From the NCBI GenBank assembly GCA_008360975.2, contig CM039182.1:84103405-84167404 (forward strand): a stretch of DNA of 64,000 nucleotides, written 5' to 3'. Position numbers and translations under genes: made by a program. The stretch's first letter is position 1. Each line of letters opens with the position of its first letter. This DNA is from Lichenostomus cassidix (Eukaryota; Chordata; Aves; Passeriformes; Meliphagidae). Under the pieces are notes generated by a model, which was not told the origin of the DNA, did not search any database, and saw only the letters and a program-made list of their open reading frames with translations. This document shows positions 24,901 through 35,064 of the stretch, piece by piece.

Positions 24901-27900
24901 TAGGTCATCATCCTAATTCTATCCAATATACTCAGACACATCATTTCATTTTTCTCTTCTGCTTCATTTTGGATCTGTTTTTTTGTCATTCCATATTTGT
25001 CCTGGTGTTAATTCTTTACCCACTTGTACTCACACACACAAACAGTAAAGACATCATATTTAGTACTCTCTGGCATTTCCTTTCTTCCATTTTGCAATAA
25101 CAACAATGTGCTAGTTAGTCTTCACTGGGGCAACCTAACAGATTTTACCAATAAAATGGCTTTTTACTCTCCAGTTTTCTTCTCTGCCAATAAAAAATAG
25201 TAAATTTAGAACCAATAAAAGCAAATGCAGCATCATATTCAATCAACCTTTGAAAATCACCCTCACGGGAGGCCATCAAGTCAAATGGCCTGGTTGAATG
25301 TTAAAAGAAGTCGGCTAATTATATGAACACTAACACTAACCACATTTGTAGCTATGCATGCCAAAATTAATAATAATGATAAACCAGATATCATGCTTCA
25401 GGGCATAAATTGATTTGCTGCAGGTGTCGGGATGGATTCCTACTCTCCTCAGGAATTTGTGCAACTGCTAAGTGGTTACTTGAAGAGGATATGAAGCAGT
25501 TTTGAAGGGGTTTGGTTGCATTTTGGGATTCAGTTTTTTTCTTTTGTTTTTGTGGGGGTTTCTACATTTGGTTGGCTTTAAATTGGTTTCATTTCCTCTT
25601 AATGACTTCATTCATTGCTTTCATTCAATGTAAGAACATTGTAGGAAATGGTAAGGTAAATCAGCCCCTAATTCCTCAGAAACTTAATTGAGGAAAGAGA
25701 CGTTCTTGTACATTTAGCCTCTGAAGGCAGTGAATACTACAGAAGCATGAGTTCCCTATTAATGAACTGCCACAGTATCTTCCTTCAGATCTGCCTTTTA
25801 CACTCACCTGTATCTTAGTGCCACTAGACAGTGATCAAGAAAGTGAAGTGCAGCACATCAGCATTTTTATATTTCCCAGCTTTGATAATCCCTCAGTTAT
25901 CTTTCCTTTACTCTAGTTTTTCTTCTTCATTTTCTACCTAAATTGTAAGGCTTTGGGGTGGGTTTTTTTAGACTAGGATCATCTTATTATTATGTGTGAA
26001 TGCAGGAAGTACCTGGTTATGCTAAGCTAATGTCTTAATTATGAAAAGAGATGAAAACCAAAGCACCCAATGCTATACTGTGGATCTTTGCACAAATCAT
26101 TTGCCTAATTATTTGTTCCCTTGGAAAACTGCAATATCTAAAAAAATCTTATCTGGCAATGACCTTGTGCACAGCCATGTCCTTTCCAGAGGTTTTCCAT
26201 TGTGAGCTTACAGAATTTTTTTTTTTTTCCTCCAAATATTGGTCTACTTAAACCACCTTGAATTTTCAGGACAATGATCTTCCTTACATTTTAATCACAA
26301 ATATGTTACTGTCTTGAATAAGTTCAAAATTAAAAAGATGTGCTTACTGCCGTGACCGACATTCTTGCCTAGAAGTTAAAGCCACCTTTTCTTTCTCATT
26401 TGTAACCATGGATTATCCTAAATTTCTACAGATTTCTACAGTGATGTGTATGGGAACCACCTAGACAAAAATGAGATAATCTTTTAGGCTCCTTTAGAAA
26501 ATCTCATGGCAGAGCTCAAGTCAATGTTTATAGTCAATTAAGCTGGATGGCCAGTTCTCATGTGGCTCTTTCAGAATTCTCCTTGGATTTTTAATAGAAG
26601 TATTGATAAGCTGTAAAGAAAATAGGCTGTGTCAGCCGGACCTCCCATTAAACTCTGGGGAAATAATTCAGCTCATGCGAAATGAAATAAAGAGTCAACA
26701 TGAACACAGGACAGTTGGTATGCAATGTTATTGTCTGCAATATATCTGCCTAAATACAAGTCTCTAGTCAGCTGTTTCAGCTGATGGGAAGCTACAAGTT
26801 TTATCATTTATTAAACAATAACATAGTATAAAAGTCACTGGCAAATGACTAGTGAGCCACGAGATAAACTAATGCAATTTGTATAATAAGTTAATATTTA
26901 GCCTCTTGCTGTAAAAAAAAGAAAAAGGGAAGGAAATAGTTGCCCTCTAGGTCACAGGTTCGCTATGTGCATAAGTAATTTTATAAAAACATTATGATCT
27001 GCAATCTTAGACTTTTAGGATATTGTTCACTGGTGTTTAATTTTAAAAGCATATTCAGAGACTGCTCTGTAGACATGTGCTTCAGTGTGCATTTAAAATT
27101 TCAGCTGAGATCTGAGAGAAGATGCTCATGCATTATCTAACAAGCAACGTGATCAAAATACAATAATTAATACATAATATGACTTGTAAAACATAAATGA
27201 AAATGAACCAGAGGGAGGAACTTGCCAACCTTTAAACAAGGCTAACCTACTTATATAACAAATGCCTGCAATATTTCTCATGAGTCATTCCTTCCACTCA
27301 GACTGAGAATACAAAATAACCTTTTGTTGCTCTGTACCCAAGGTCATTTATTTCCCAGAAAAAATGAATGCGCATGCACACAGATGTAGACAAATGCATA
27401 CACATATTTACAGAAAGTATATGCGTAAGATAAAATCATTCTAAAGACTACATTTTCAAGTATGAAATGTAAACATTAATACCAGTCATTAGTGTGTGGA
27501 GGTTGTTTGGTTTGCTGAAAAAAAAAAACTGTAGTTAAAATGGTGATTGCTATTTCCTATTCTTATTTGATTCACCCCTTTTCCTCCATTTATAGAAGTC
27601 TTCATCAAATAGTGCAAAAAATTAACATCAAACTGATCTCATTTCATTGTTGCCTTAATTTATCTAGAACCAGAATCATACCACAGCAGTAAAAAACCCC
27701 AGAAAAATGGAAAGAAGTGGGCTTTTTAAGATTTTAATCATTATCCCACTTTGCCCATTAATTAGATGATTACATGCTTGAGTTTGTTTTGTCTTGATGA
27801 AAAATTACAAGACCTGAATGTAGAAGTTAAGCACCTCTAAATCATTACATTAACAAAAGAATCCTTCTGCAAAGGAATCCTTCAAAGAAGGGGAAATAAA

Positions 27901-29374
27901 TTGAAACAATCTGACTCCTAGAAGCAATTATTTCTTAGAAGAAATATGAAAGGGTAGAAAACCAGTTACCTGTTTGCCTCATAACCTCTCTTTGAATACT
28001 CTGATAATGTTAATAAAATATTATTGTCTGCATTTAACATTCAGCCCTGGCTTACAAGGTGAAAAAGACATATCTGCTTATGACACTGCCTCTGGATGTT
28101 CCGATTTAAATGTCACCTGCTAAAAGATTCTCATCATGTTACCCATTCTCAGGGGGCTTCTTTTCTATAGGGAATTCAGGTGAAATTAATCATGCTACCC
28201 AAACTGATAAAAAGCTATATTAGAATCTGGATGTGCAAGCCCACTATGAAATTTTCTTTGTATTACAGACTTACACTGTTCTTAATTGCCAATCTAACTT
28301 CCAATACACACTGAATTCACTCAGTGGCATGCTACTAAATGTTTATTATCATATTGCATATATTGAATCACATGAAATGCGATATTACAGAGATCTCTGT
28401 CATCTCAAATGAAGTAATCTGAGAGCAGTGAAAGAGAAGGAGAGAATAATTACAAAAATACCTGCAAATCCATTGAAGGTGTTAGTAGTGTCAAAGATCT
28501 GATTTTCCATTCTCATCCGTTTAATTTGTATGCTTAAGGAAAACTGTTTAGTGAGAGGCTGAAGTGCATTTGGTAGATCAATACTCCATTGATGTTGATA
28601 TTTGTCAGCATTTTCTTTAGCTGATGATTTATAGGATGCCAGAAGCATTTATAGAATGCTTAACTCTTTGTCATGTCTCAATTTGCTCTATGCAGGAAAT
28701 GCTCATTCTTTATTACACTGCATTTTTTTAAATATAAAGGACATGCCACAGTGGATACTTTATATGTGTGCTTAAAACAGAGTAATAGTAGTGCTAGGAG
28801 TTATTAGGTTGATTCTACTTGGTCTAAAATCTTGCTAAACTAGATTAAAAACCTACTCTTCCTAAATGAAAAAAGGAATCACTTTTTAACCAATACAACA
28901 CTTCTTCTAATAGTTGAAATAATTTCTATTTTTGAATCCAGATACCTTTTTTAATAACATAAAGATAATTGAAAATATGGATTCTTTGAAGCTGAATAGC
29001 TGATGCTGCTGAAATTAAATCTGAGTGCAAAGTTTTTCCCAAGATCTGTTAGGAAAAACACTTGGAGCAAGGGAGTTGTCGCCTTCTGTCATAAAAATAT
29101 ATATTGTAACCTTTTTAATAGAGAAATGTAATTTTCAACTTATAACTGATAATAAGGGGTAAAATACCTGACTAAAAATAATTCCCAGCTCTTACACAGC
29201 ATTTTTATCAGAAACTTTGGTAGAGCTACAGCCTTTGTCACATATTGTGAATCTAAGATTCATAAAGAAGAAGCAAATTCTTCAAATTAGGGTCTTGGCC
29301 ATGACAGATTTAGCGGCAGAAGATGTGCTCCTGCTCTATGGAACAATGTCCAGCTGGAGCCAGTCCTTAACATT
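15906..29374. other. 13.5 kb repeat-poor AT-rich block, no confirmed gene
   Basis: This is the largest stretch in the window without a recognisable transposon. Homopolymer runs occur (for example T near 23697-23709 and 24478-24492, A near 21560-21570). One 194-codon stop-free frame lies on the minus strand at 22902-23486; it is reported as a finding rather than a gene. Segments such as 19380-20600 and 26850-27480 are AT-rich without obvious decay into simple repeats, which is what conserved noncoding DNA in gene deserts often looks like. Conservation cannot be judged from one sequence. No tRNA, snRNA or rRNA is visible. Confidence 0.55.
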
Positions 29375-30006
29375 GTACCCCTGGGGTCAGTGTTGGGGCC
29401 AATATTGTCCAACATCTTCATTAATGACCTGGATGATGGGACATAGTGCACCCTAAACAGGATTGCAGATGATATAAATCTAGAGAAATGGAAAATAATT
29501 CAAAAGGATGGATGTGTTCCTGTTCCTATCTGGATTACTCTGTCCAGGTCTGGTCTCTATAGTACAAGAAGAAAACCTACTGGAGCAATTCCAGCAAAGG
29601 ACCATGAAGATGAGTGAGGAGCAGCAGCTAAGGCTGAGAGAGTTGAGATTTCTCAGCCTGAAGGAGAAAAGATTCAGGTGTGAATTTATTAAAGAATTTA
29701 AATACCTGATTAAGTGAATGAAGGGAAAGGAGACAGACTCTTATAAGTAGTGACCACTGAAAGGACAAGAGGCAGCAGCCACAAATTGAAATAGAAGAAG
29801 TTCTACTTAAAAATGTGAAAAAAATAATTGAAGGGTGATTAAACACTGATCAGACTGCCCAGAAATGTTGTGGAGTCTCCATCCTTAGAGATACTGAAAA
29901 CCCAACTGGACACAATCCAGAGCAACTTGCTTTAGATCACACTGTTTGAGCAGTAAGGACAGACCAGTTGATCTTCAGAAGTTTCTTTCAACCTCAACAA
30001 TTCTCC
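29375..30006 (+). mobile_element. CR1 LINE with reverse-transcriptase remnant, internally deleted
   Basis: The plus strand at about 29384-29440 translates to GSVLGPILSNIFINDLDD, the conserved reverse-transcriptase segment of CR1 ORF2 (GxxLGPLLFxxFINDL-type). The frame then breaks. Most of the following ORF2 is missing, and the copy resumes with its C-terminal region (GGAGCAATTCCAGCAAAGGA near 29582, CCTGAAGGAGAAAAGATTCA near 29656). It ends with CR1-type TGATCTTCAGAAGTTTCTTT and CAACCTCAACAATTCT near 30006. This is an old element with an internal deletion and several stops. Homology may begin somewhat upstream of 29375. Confidence 0.88.
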
Positions 30007-30902
30007 GAACCCCAGCTCTTGGACACTTGTCCCAAGCAGAGAACCACAAACAACAAGCTTATTTTCCTACTTTATTTCCATCTAGAGATGGAAGATCCTT
30101 CATCAGTGAATATGCATTAGTGTTAAAGTGAAGTAATGTGGTGATAAAGTATATAACAACTTAAGGCAATGCTCTAAATACAGCAGATTATTTTAAACTC
30201 AGAAGAAATTTATTTGCTGCTAAGGTAGTAAAGAGGGCCAACTGTTACAGAGCTGCAGTGTACTAATTAAACAAATAGCCACAGAAATATTGATATTATC
30301 TAAAATCATTTGTTTTACAAGGGTTTTGACATGGTTCAGAGTGAAACAAACAATGTTTAATATTTTATTCATGGATTAGTATAATATATTTCTAAGTAAA
30401 ATCAATAGTGTGTTTTTATTAAGAGCAACATTGCACTTCCCAGCAGAGAAACAAAATGCACCATAAGTAAAGAACTGCAAAATGAGAAAAGAAATTGATA
30501 GCTAGTGCTAAACCATATCACTACAGAGAGGATAAATAGCTCTTATTCATAAGTATTTAAACATACCCCCTTTTTTTTGCTGTTGTTATTTGCTTATTTA
30601 TTTATTTTTCTGTTTCCAGACCCCTCTTCCATCAAAAAGCCAATCCTAAAATCATCTGAGGGCTTAATTTAGAGATGGCAACCCTTGTATGTTTATGACA
30701 TATTTGCTGAGACCCCTGAAACAAACACACATCAGAAAGAGGATGTAGTGCATCAACACATGTGGGAAGGCTTTTTGAAAGAAGCAATCCGTATAAAAGA
30801 ATCAATACCTTTACTACTGACAACCAGCCATGGATTTTGTAGAAGTTCTGTCTCAAAGGGCAGGATGCCTGGCTCATTCCAAAGGCTGATTATGAAGACA
30901 GG
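30007..30902. other. Unique noncoding DNA between a CR1 and an LTR
   Basis: No gene, RNA or recognised repeat. A TTTA-rich run lies near 30568-30608. Confidence 0.55.
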
Positions 30903-31678
30903 TCTCATGGTTTAATTCCATCTGGCAACTAATCCCCACACAGCTGGTTACTCACTCCCTGCAAAATGGGAGTGGGACAGAATCGGAGGGGCCAAAGTGA
31001 AAAAAACTTGTGGGTTGAAATAAAGACAGTTTAATAGATAAAGAGATCAAATCCCATCAGGGTTTGGTGAGCATTTTTTGCACGTAAATCATTGTCTCTT
31101 TGTTCACTTTTGTTATTATTATTGTTGTTGCTGTTACTGTTCATTTTCTTATCTCATTGCTGTTTCCAGTAAATAGTTCTTATCTCAACACACAATTTTT
31201 ACATCTTTGTACCTCCAATTCTCAACTCCATCCTTGAAGCAGGGAGGGGGGGTGAAAGGCTGTGGTGGGAGGTGGCAATTGGCATCTGCTTCGGGAGAAT
31301 GTCAGTGGTGGAATGACACATAATTAGGGAGTGCCATTCCTAAATCACAACACTTGGGAAGAGAAACCATCAAATCCCCTTCCTCCTTCCCACATTTCTA
31401 TATACTGAGCAAGATGTCAGATGCTATGGAATGTCCCTTGGATCAGTTGCAGTCAGCTGTCCCAGCTGTGTCTCCTCTCAACTCCCTGTGCACCCTCAGC
31501 CCCTTTGCTGGTGGGATGGGGTGAGGAGCACAAAAGGCCTTGGCTCTCTGAGTGCACTGCTCAGCAATAACAAACCCATCCCAGCCTTACCAACACTGTT
31601 TCCAGCACAAATCCAAAACATTGTCCCATAGTTGCTACTCTGAACAAAATTAACTCTACCCCAGTCAAAGCCAGCACA
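30903..31678 (-). mobile_element. ERVL-like solo LTR, interrupted by a nested LTR fragment
   Basis: Same family as the LTR at 10594-11145, in reverse. On the plus strand it opens with the complement of the 3' end (ATGGTTTAATTCCATCTGGC). It has the complement of ATTAAA at 31030-31035, a TATA box read on the minus strand as TATATAG (about 31398-31404), and ends in CCCCAGTCAAAGCCAGCACA, the complement of the LTR start. The flanks ACAGG (30898-30902) and AGAGG (31679-31683) match at 4 of 5 bases, consistent with a 5-bp target duplication. The middle is replaced by plus-oriented sequence at about 31100-31275. No internal viral genes are present. Confidence 0.85.
31100..31275 (+). mobile_element. 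Nested 3' fragment of a second LTR, opposite orientation
   Basis: Within the minus-strand LTR, this segment reads in the plus direction like the R-U5 end of a related avian ERVL LTR family. A TTATTATTATTG-type TTR-rich run (31120-31140) leads into AGTAAATAGTTCTTATCTCA (about 31168-31187). This corresponds to the ATTAAACTGTTCTTATCTCA region, followed by CAACACAC, CTCAACTCCATCC and a G-rich stretch. It takes the place of roughly 130 bases of the host LTR. It could be a nested insertion or a recombination product. Confidence 0.6.
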
Positions 31679-32562
31679 AGAGGGAAGGTTTTGTGGTCAT
31701 TCCAACTCTCTTGCCAGTAAAAACCTTCAGCTTAACAAAGGTTCATTTGTTAATATGGATACAAGAGTGAAAAGGGATGAGGAAAAACATTCTGAACTTG
31801 ACAAAAAGTGTCAAAGAATAGGGGAAACAAATGCTTTCCCAAAATACATCTCTTGAAATATGTATGAAATGCAATGACTTGATTAGTGAAATTGAAAATT
31901 GCAGATGAGAATATCACACAGCTTTTTGGTTGCATTTAAAGGAGCTGAGGAGTTGGGTAGAAGGAGAGAATCCTTTTAGGACAGTGAAACAGCATCAGAA
32001 AATTATTGTTATGAAATAAGGAAAAAAAAATCAATTAAAAAATCAAAATCTTCTATTGTCAACAATTAAGTCAGGAAAACTACGCAGGAAATTTCAAGAT
32101 ATCACTTTTTGATATAGGACATATCTGTCTTTTCATTTTTAATGGACGCTGAAGTTTATTAAGCATGTTTATTTTTGAGATAACAAGTATGCACGTGGCA
32201 AAGAGCATTAAGCCATTTTAGAGATGAGCAACTTACTTTCTCTATTTAACCATTTACCAGGACCTGGTAACTGATAGGCCTTTGATCTCTGTTCCTCAAT
32301 AAAAGCCTTATCCCTCCAAGAACTGTACTTCCCCAGCAAAGAGATGCCCCCTCAAACTCAGTTGAAGGAAACTCCCTTACCTACTTCCTAGGTAATGAAA
32401 AAGGAAGGCTTTGATCCCTTTTCCCTCCCACTTTCTGAAATCAATTCACAAAGAAACTTTCCACATGAGATCTCTCCCATTTTCAGTCCCCAAAATAAGG
32501 TGATGAAACTGTAGCTATGGCTGTTATATCAGTCTTGGCATACATATTAAAATTCTGCCATT

Positions 32563-32581
32563 AAAAAAAAAAAAAAAAAAA
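32563..32581. repeat. A(19) homopolymer
   Basis: Nineteen uninterrupted A residues, preceded by ATTAAA at 32546-32551. The arrangement resembles a retroposed poly(A) tail but no source transcript is recognised. Confidence 0.9.
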
Positions 32582-33314
32582 TCAGACGTAGGGGTCTGTG
32601 CAACTAATTGCATTGAAAAAGTTGTGAATCCTGCCATTCCAGACGCAAAATATTTGAGTTTCACTGATGCAGATTTGTCAGCCAACATCCAAATCTTTAC
32701 TTTGTTACTCCCTGCAGGAAGTTCTTTGTGGTGCCCAAAGAGCATAAGGGGATCATTTTTCCACCTTAATCCAGGAAGCACTGCTCCTGCTCCACCATGC
32801 AACTCTCTGGGTCAGCTCGAGGGTGTTCATTCTTCAACTGGTTCAGTAGCCTTAGCACTGTAAAATAAGCTCCTCATCACTGCTTAGACTCTTTCCACTC
32901 TACTGTGTCCTGTAGATTCATTCTACACAGAGCACACAAAAAATCAAAAGAAAGCATGGGAAAAATGTAGAACCCATATGAACATTATTTACCCTGTGAA
33001 CACAGCACTTGCTCACACTGACAGAAGTTTGTGTCTGTGTTTCCCTAGAGAACTTAGTATAGAATGACCCTTTCGTGATAAGCTTCTTTTTAAAATTCTG
33101 TTTGCCCTGTCCACGTATTAATATTGCTTAATTATCATTAACTAGGGATTGAATTTCAGCTAATGCAAGTAAGTCAACAGATGCCCTTATAGGTATGGAA
33201 CACCATCATTCAGATATATTAGAGTACTGAGAGCTTGTTGCTGAATATATATAATTTTTTTTCTGTTCTCTCTGATTTAGGCAATAAAAGTCTTCTAAGC
33301 CATTGGCTGAAGTG

Positions 33315-33357
33315 TCTCAGCTAAGACTTCAGTGTCAACTTGAAGTCTTAGCTGAGA
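33315..33357. repeat. 17-bp perfect inverted repeat with 9-base loop
   Basis: TCTCAGCTAAGACTTCA at 33315-33331 is exactly complementary to TGAAGTCTTAGCTGAGA at 33341-33357, with loop GTGTCAACT. No mismatch is present in the stem. It could be a recent fold-back duplication, a fossil of a small inverted-repeat element, or the core of an RNA hairpin. The flanks show little further complementarity, so it is shorter than a typical pre-miRNA. Confidence 0.97.
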
Positions 33358-33906
33358 TTGAAGCACATTTTCACATTTATATATTGTATAGGAGGAAAAA
33401 AATCTTTGTCCTGAGAAGTTTACTGTCTAAATAGATAGGACAAAGACTTTAAAGAAAAGAGGAATAGAAAAGGGAAGGAATTTCATAAAACTACAACTAC
33501 TTTCAAAGCTCACCAAAAGCTCAACAAGATTAAGAGACATGATTTGTCAGTAGAAGAAACAACCATGATGATATGGTGTCATCATTCTGGTCTCACAGAG
33601 TACAGTAGGAAGCTCTTGGTTCTGTGAAAAGAAAACAAGCATAGAGACTGAGGGTGAAGAAGGTGTGTCAAGGAAAAGATCAGGGAAAAATTCACACCAA
33701 GGTCTTCCATGATATTTCTTAAGAGAATTTCAGCACCTTTTCAGGATTTCAAAAATTAGTGTCCTGAGCCATTAGAACTTTGAAAAAAATGTGTTTGTGA
33801 CAAATAGATCCCACAGCATGCTTTTCAATACTGACAGATACTTACAGTGAGTTTAATCTTTCAGATCTCTTGCACCTTAAAATGCTAAAGATTTCCATTT
33901 TGAGCT

Positions 33907-33948
33907 GTTTAAAGGGAGAGCAAATGTGTTTAAAGGGAGAGCAAGTGT
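33907..33948. repeat. 21-bp tandem duplication
   Basis: GTTTAAAGGGAGAGCAAATG+T at 33907-33927 is repeated at 33928-33948 with a single A-to-G difference. The period is a multiple of three, but the open frame crossing it has no other sign of being coding. Confidence 0.95.
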
Positions 33949-34258
33949 TCAAGGAAGATGAATGCAGTTTGAATGAGCAAATACATGAAAACAATGTTCC
34001 CAAAGACCTGAAACATAAAATTGACAGAACCAATATAGCAAGAAATAAAGTCTAATACTACCGATCTGGAGAGAGACATTTTCAAAGTATCAAGCTCAGC
34101 CATAGAAGCACAGAGGACCTGGCTCTGAAAAAATGCTAAAGTAAATATAAGAGCTCTAGGTTTTAGTGCCATGAGTTAAGACACTTTCTTTGATAATTTG
34201 TTTGTTCCTACACTTGAGGAAACAGCATTTATTCTTAAAAAAAAAAATTAAAAAGCCT

Positions 34259-34430
34259 CACAAAAAAACCCAAACCAAACCAAACCAACAAAAACCACAA
34301 AACCAAAACAAACAAGCAAAAATAAACAAAACAAAAGAAAAGCAACAGAAAACAGAAAACAAAAAAAACTGCAAAAATGAAACCACTCCAAATAAACCAC
34401 CAAATCAAGCAAAAAAACCAACCAAGTATG
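34259..34430. repeat. A/C-rich low-complexity island
   Basis: Nearly free of G and T, with CAAACC-type units near 34268-34288; the first 64 bases (34259-34322) have no T. The long open frames across it (about 112 codons plus, 69 minus) are produced by composition, because stop codons need T on one strand. Confidence 0.9.
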
Positions 34431-35037
34431 TATTGAAGGTATCTGGAAAATCATCACCTTTTTGTACTTACACTCAGAATTTTTATTTAATATTATTTAC
34501 TCTTTCTGCTATGGCTATGTTATCTTAGCCATGCCCCAGATCTCTACATTATCCATATGAAGAACGAGGCAATAAGCCTTAAAAGGCAATATTCAATATA
34601 AACATGCTCACAGCTTATGATAAACTCTCCCCTGGTGCTGTTCTAGAAACCCTACTGTGTCAGGTAAGAAGTTTATTTTTATATGTGTATACTTATTTTG
34701 AATACTGACAACATAGCACAACACAAGATATGTCAATTCTTAATGTATATTCAGCAGCTGAAATGGACATTTTTATGGCAGTGTACCACACAAGTCCTTT
34801 TCATTCCTGTTGAAGCCTAACTAATCTGAGCACTCCAGGACTGTTTCACCCTTTCAGGTTAATAAATGCTCACTTATTGTAAAAGTCTGGTTGTCAATGC
34901 AAGAATATACTCTTAACTTCTAAGTTTTCTTAATGCATGTAAATTCTTGGGGCATAAATCAAAACCAAAAAAAAAAAAAAATCCACCATAGTAAATATAT
35001 TTACTAAGGATCTTTAAACCAAGAAGAATAACAGAGA

Positions 35038-35064
35038 TAATAGTGAGAATGGTTCTCACTATTA
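35038..35064. repeat. 12-bp perfect hairpin with 3-base loop
   Basis: TAATAGTGAGAA (35038-35049) pairs exactly with TTCTCACTATTA (35053-35064) around TGG. A further five bases, GAGAT at 35034-35038 and ATCTC at 35068-35072, can pair if a 3-base bulge is allowed. Confidence 0.95.

Noticed and set aside
29217..29456. 79-codon plus frame
   Set aside because: Wrong frame over a CR1 reverse-transcriptase remnant.
32524..32863. Opposing 79- and 92-codon frames after the A(19) run
   Set aside because: No domain recognised on either strand, and both frames are within chance length.
34190..34528. 112-codon plus-strand frame, Lys/Asn/Pro/Gln-rich
   Set aside because: It runs through a T-poor A/C-rich island where stop codons are almost impossible; composition explains it.
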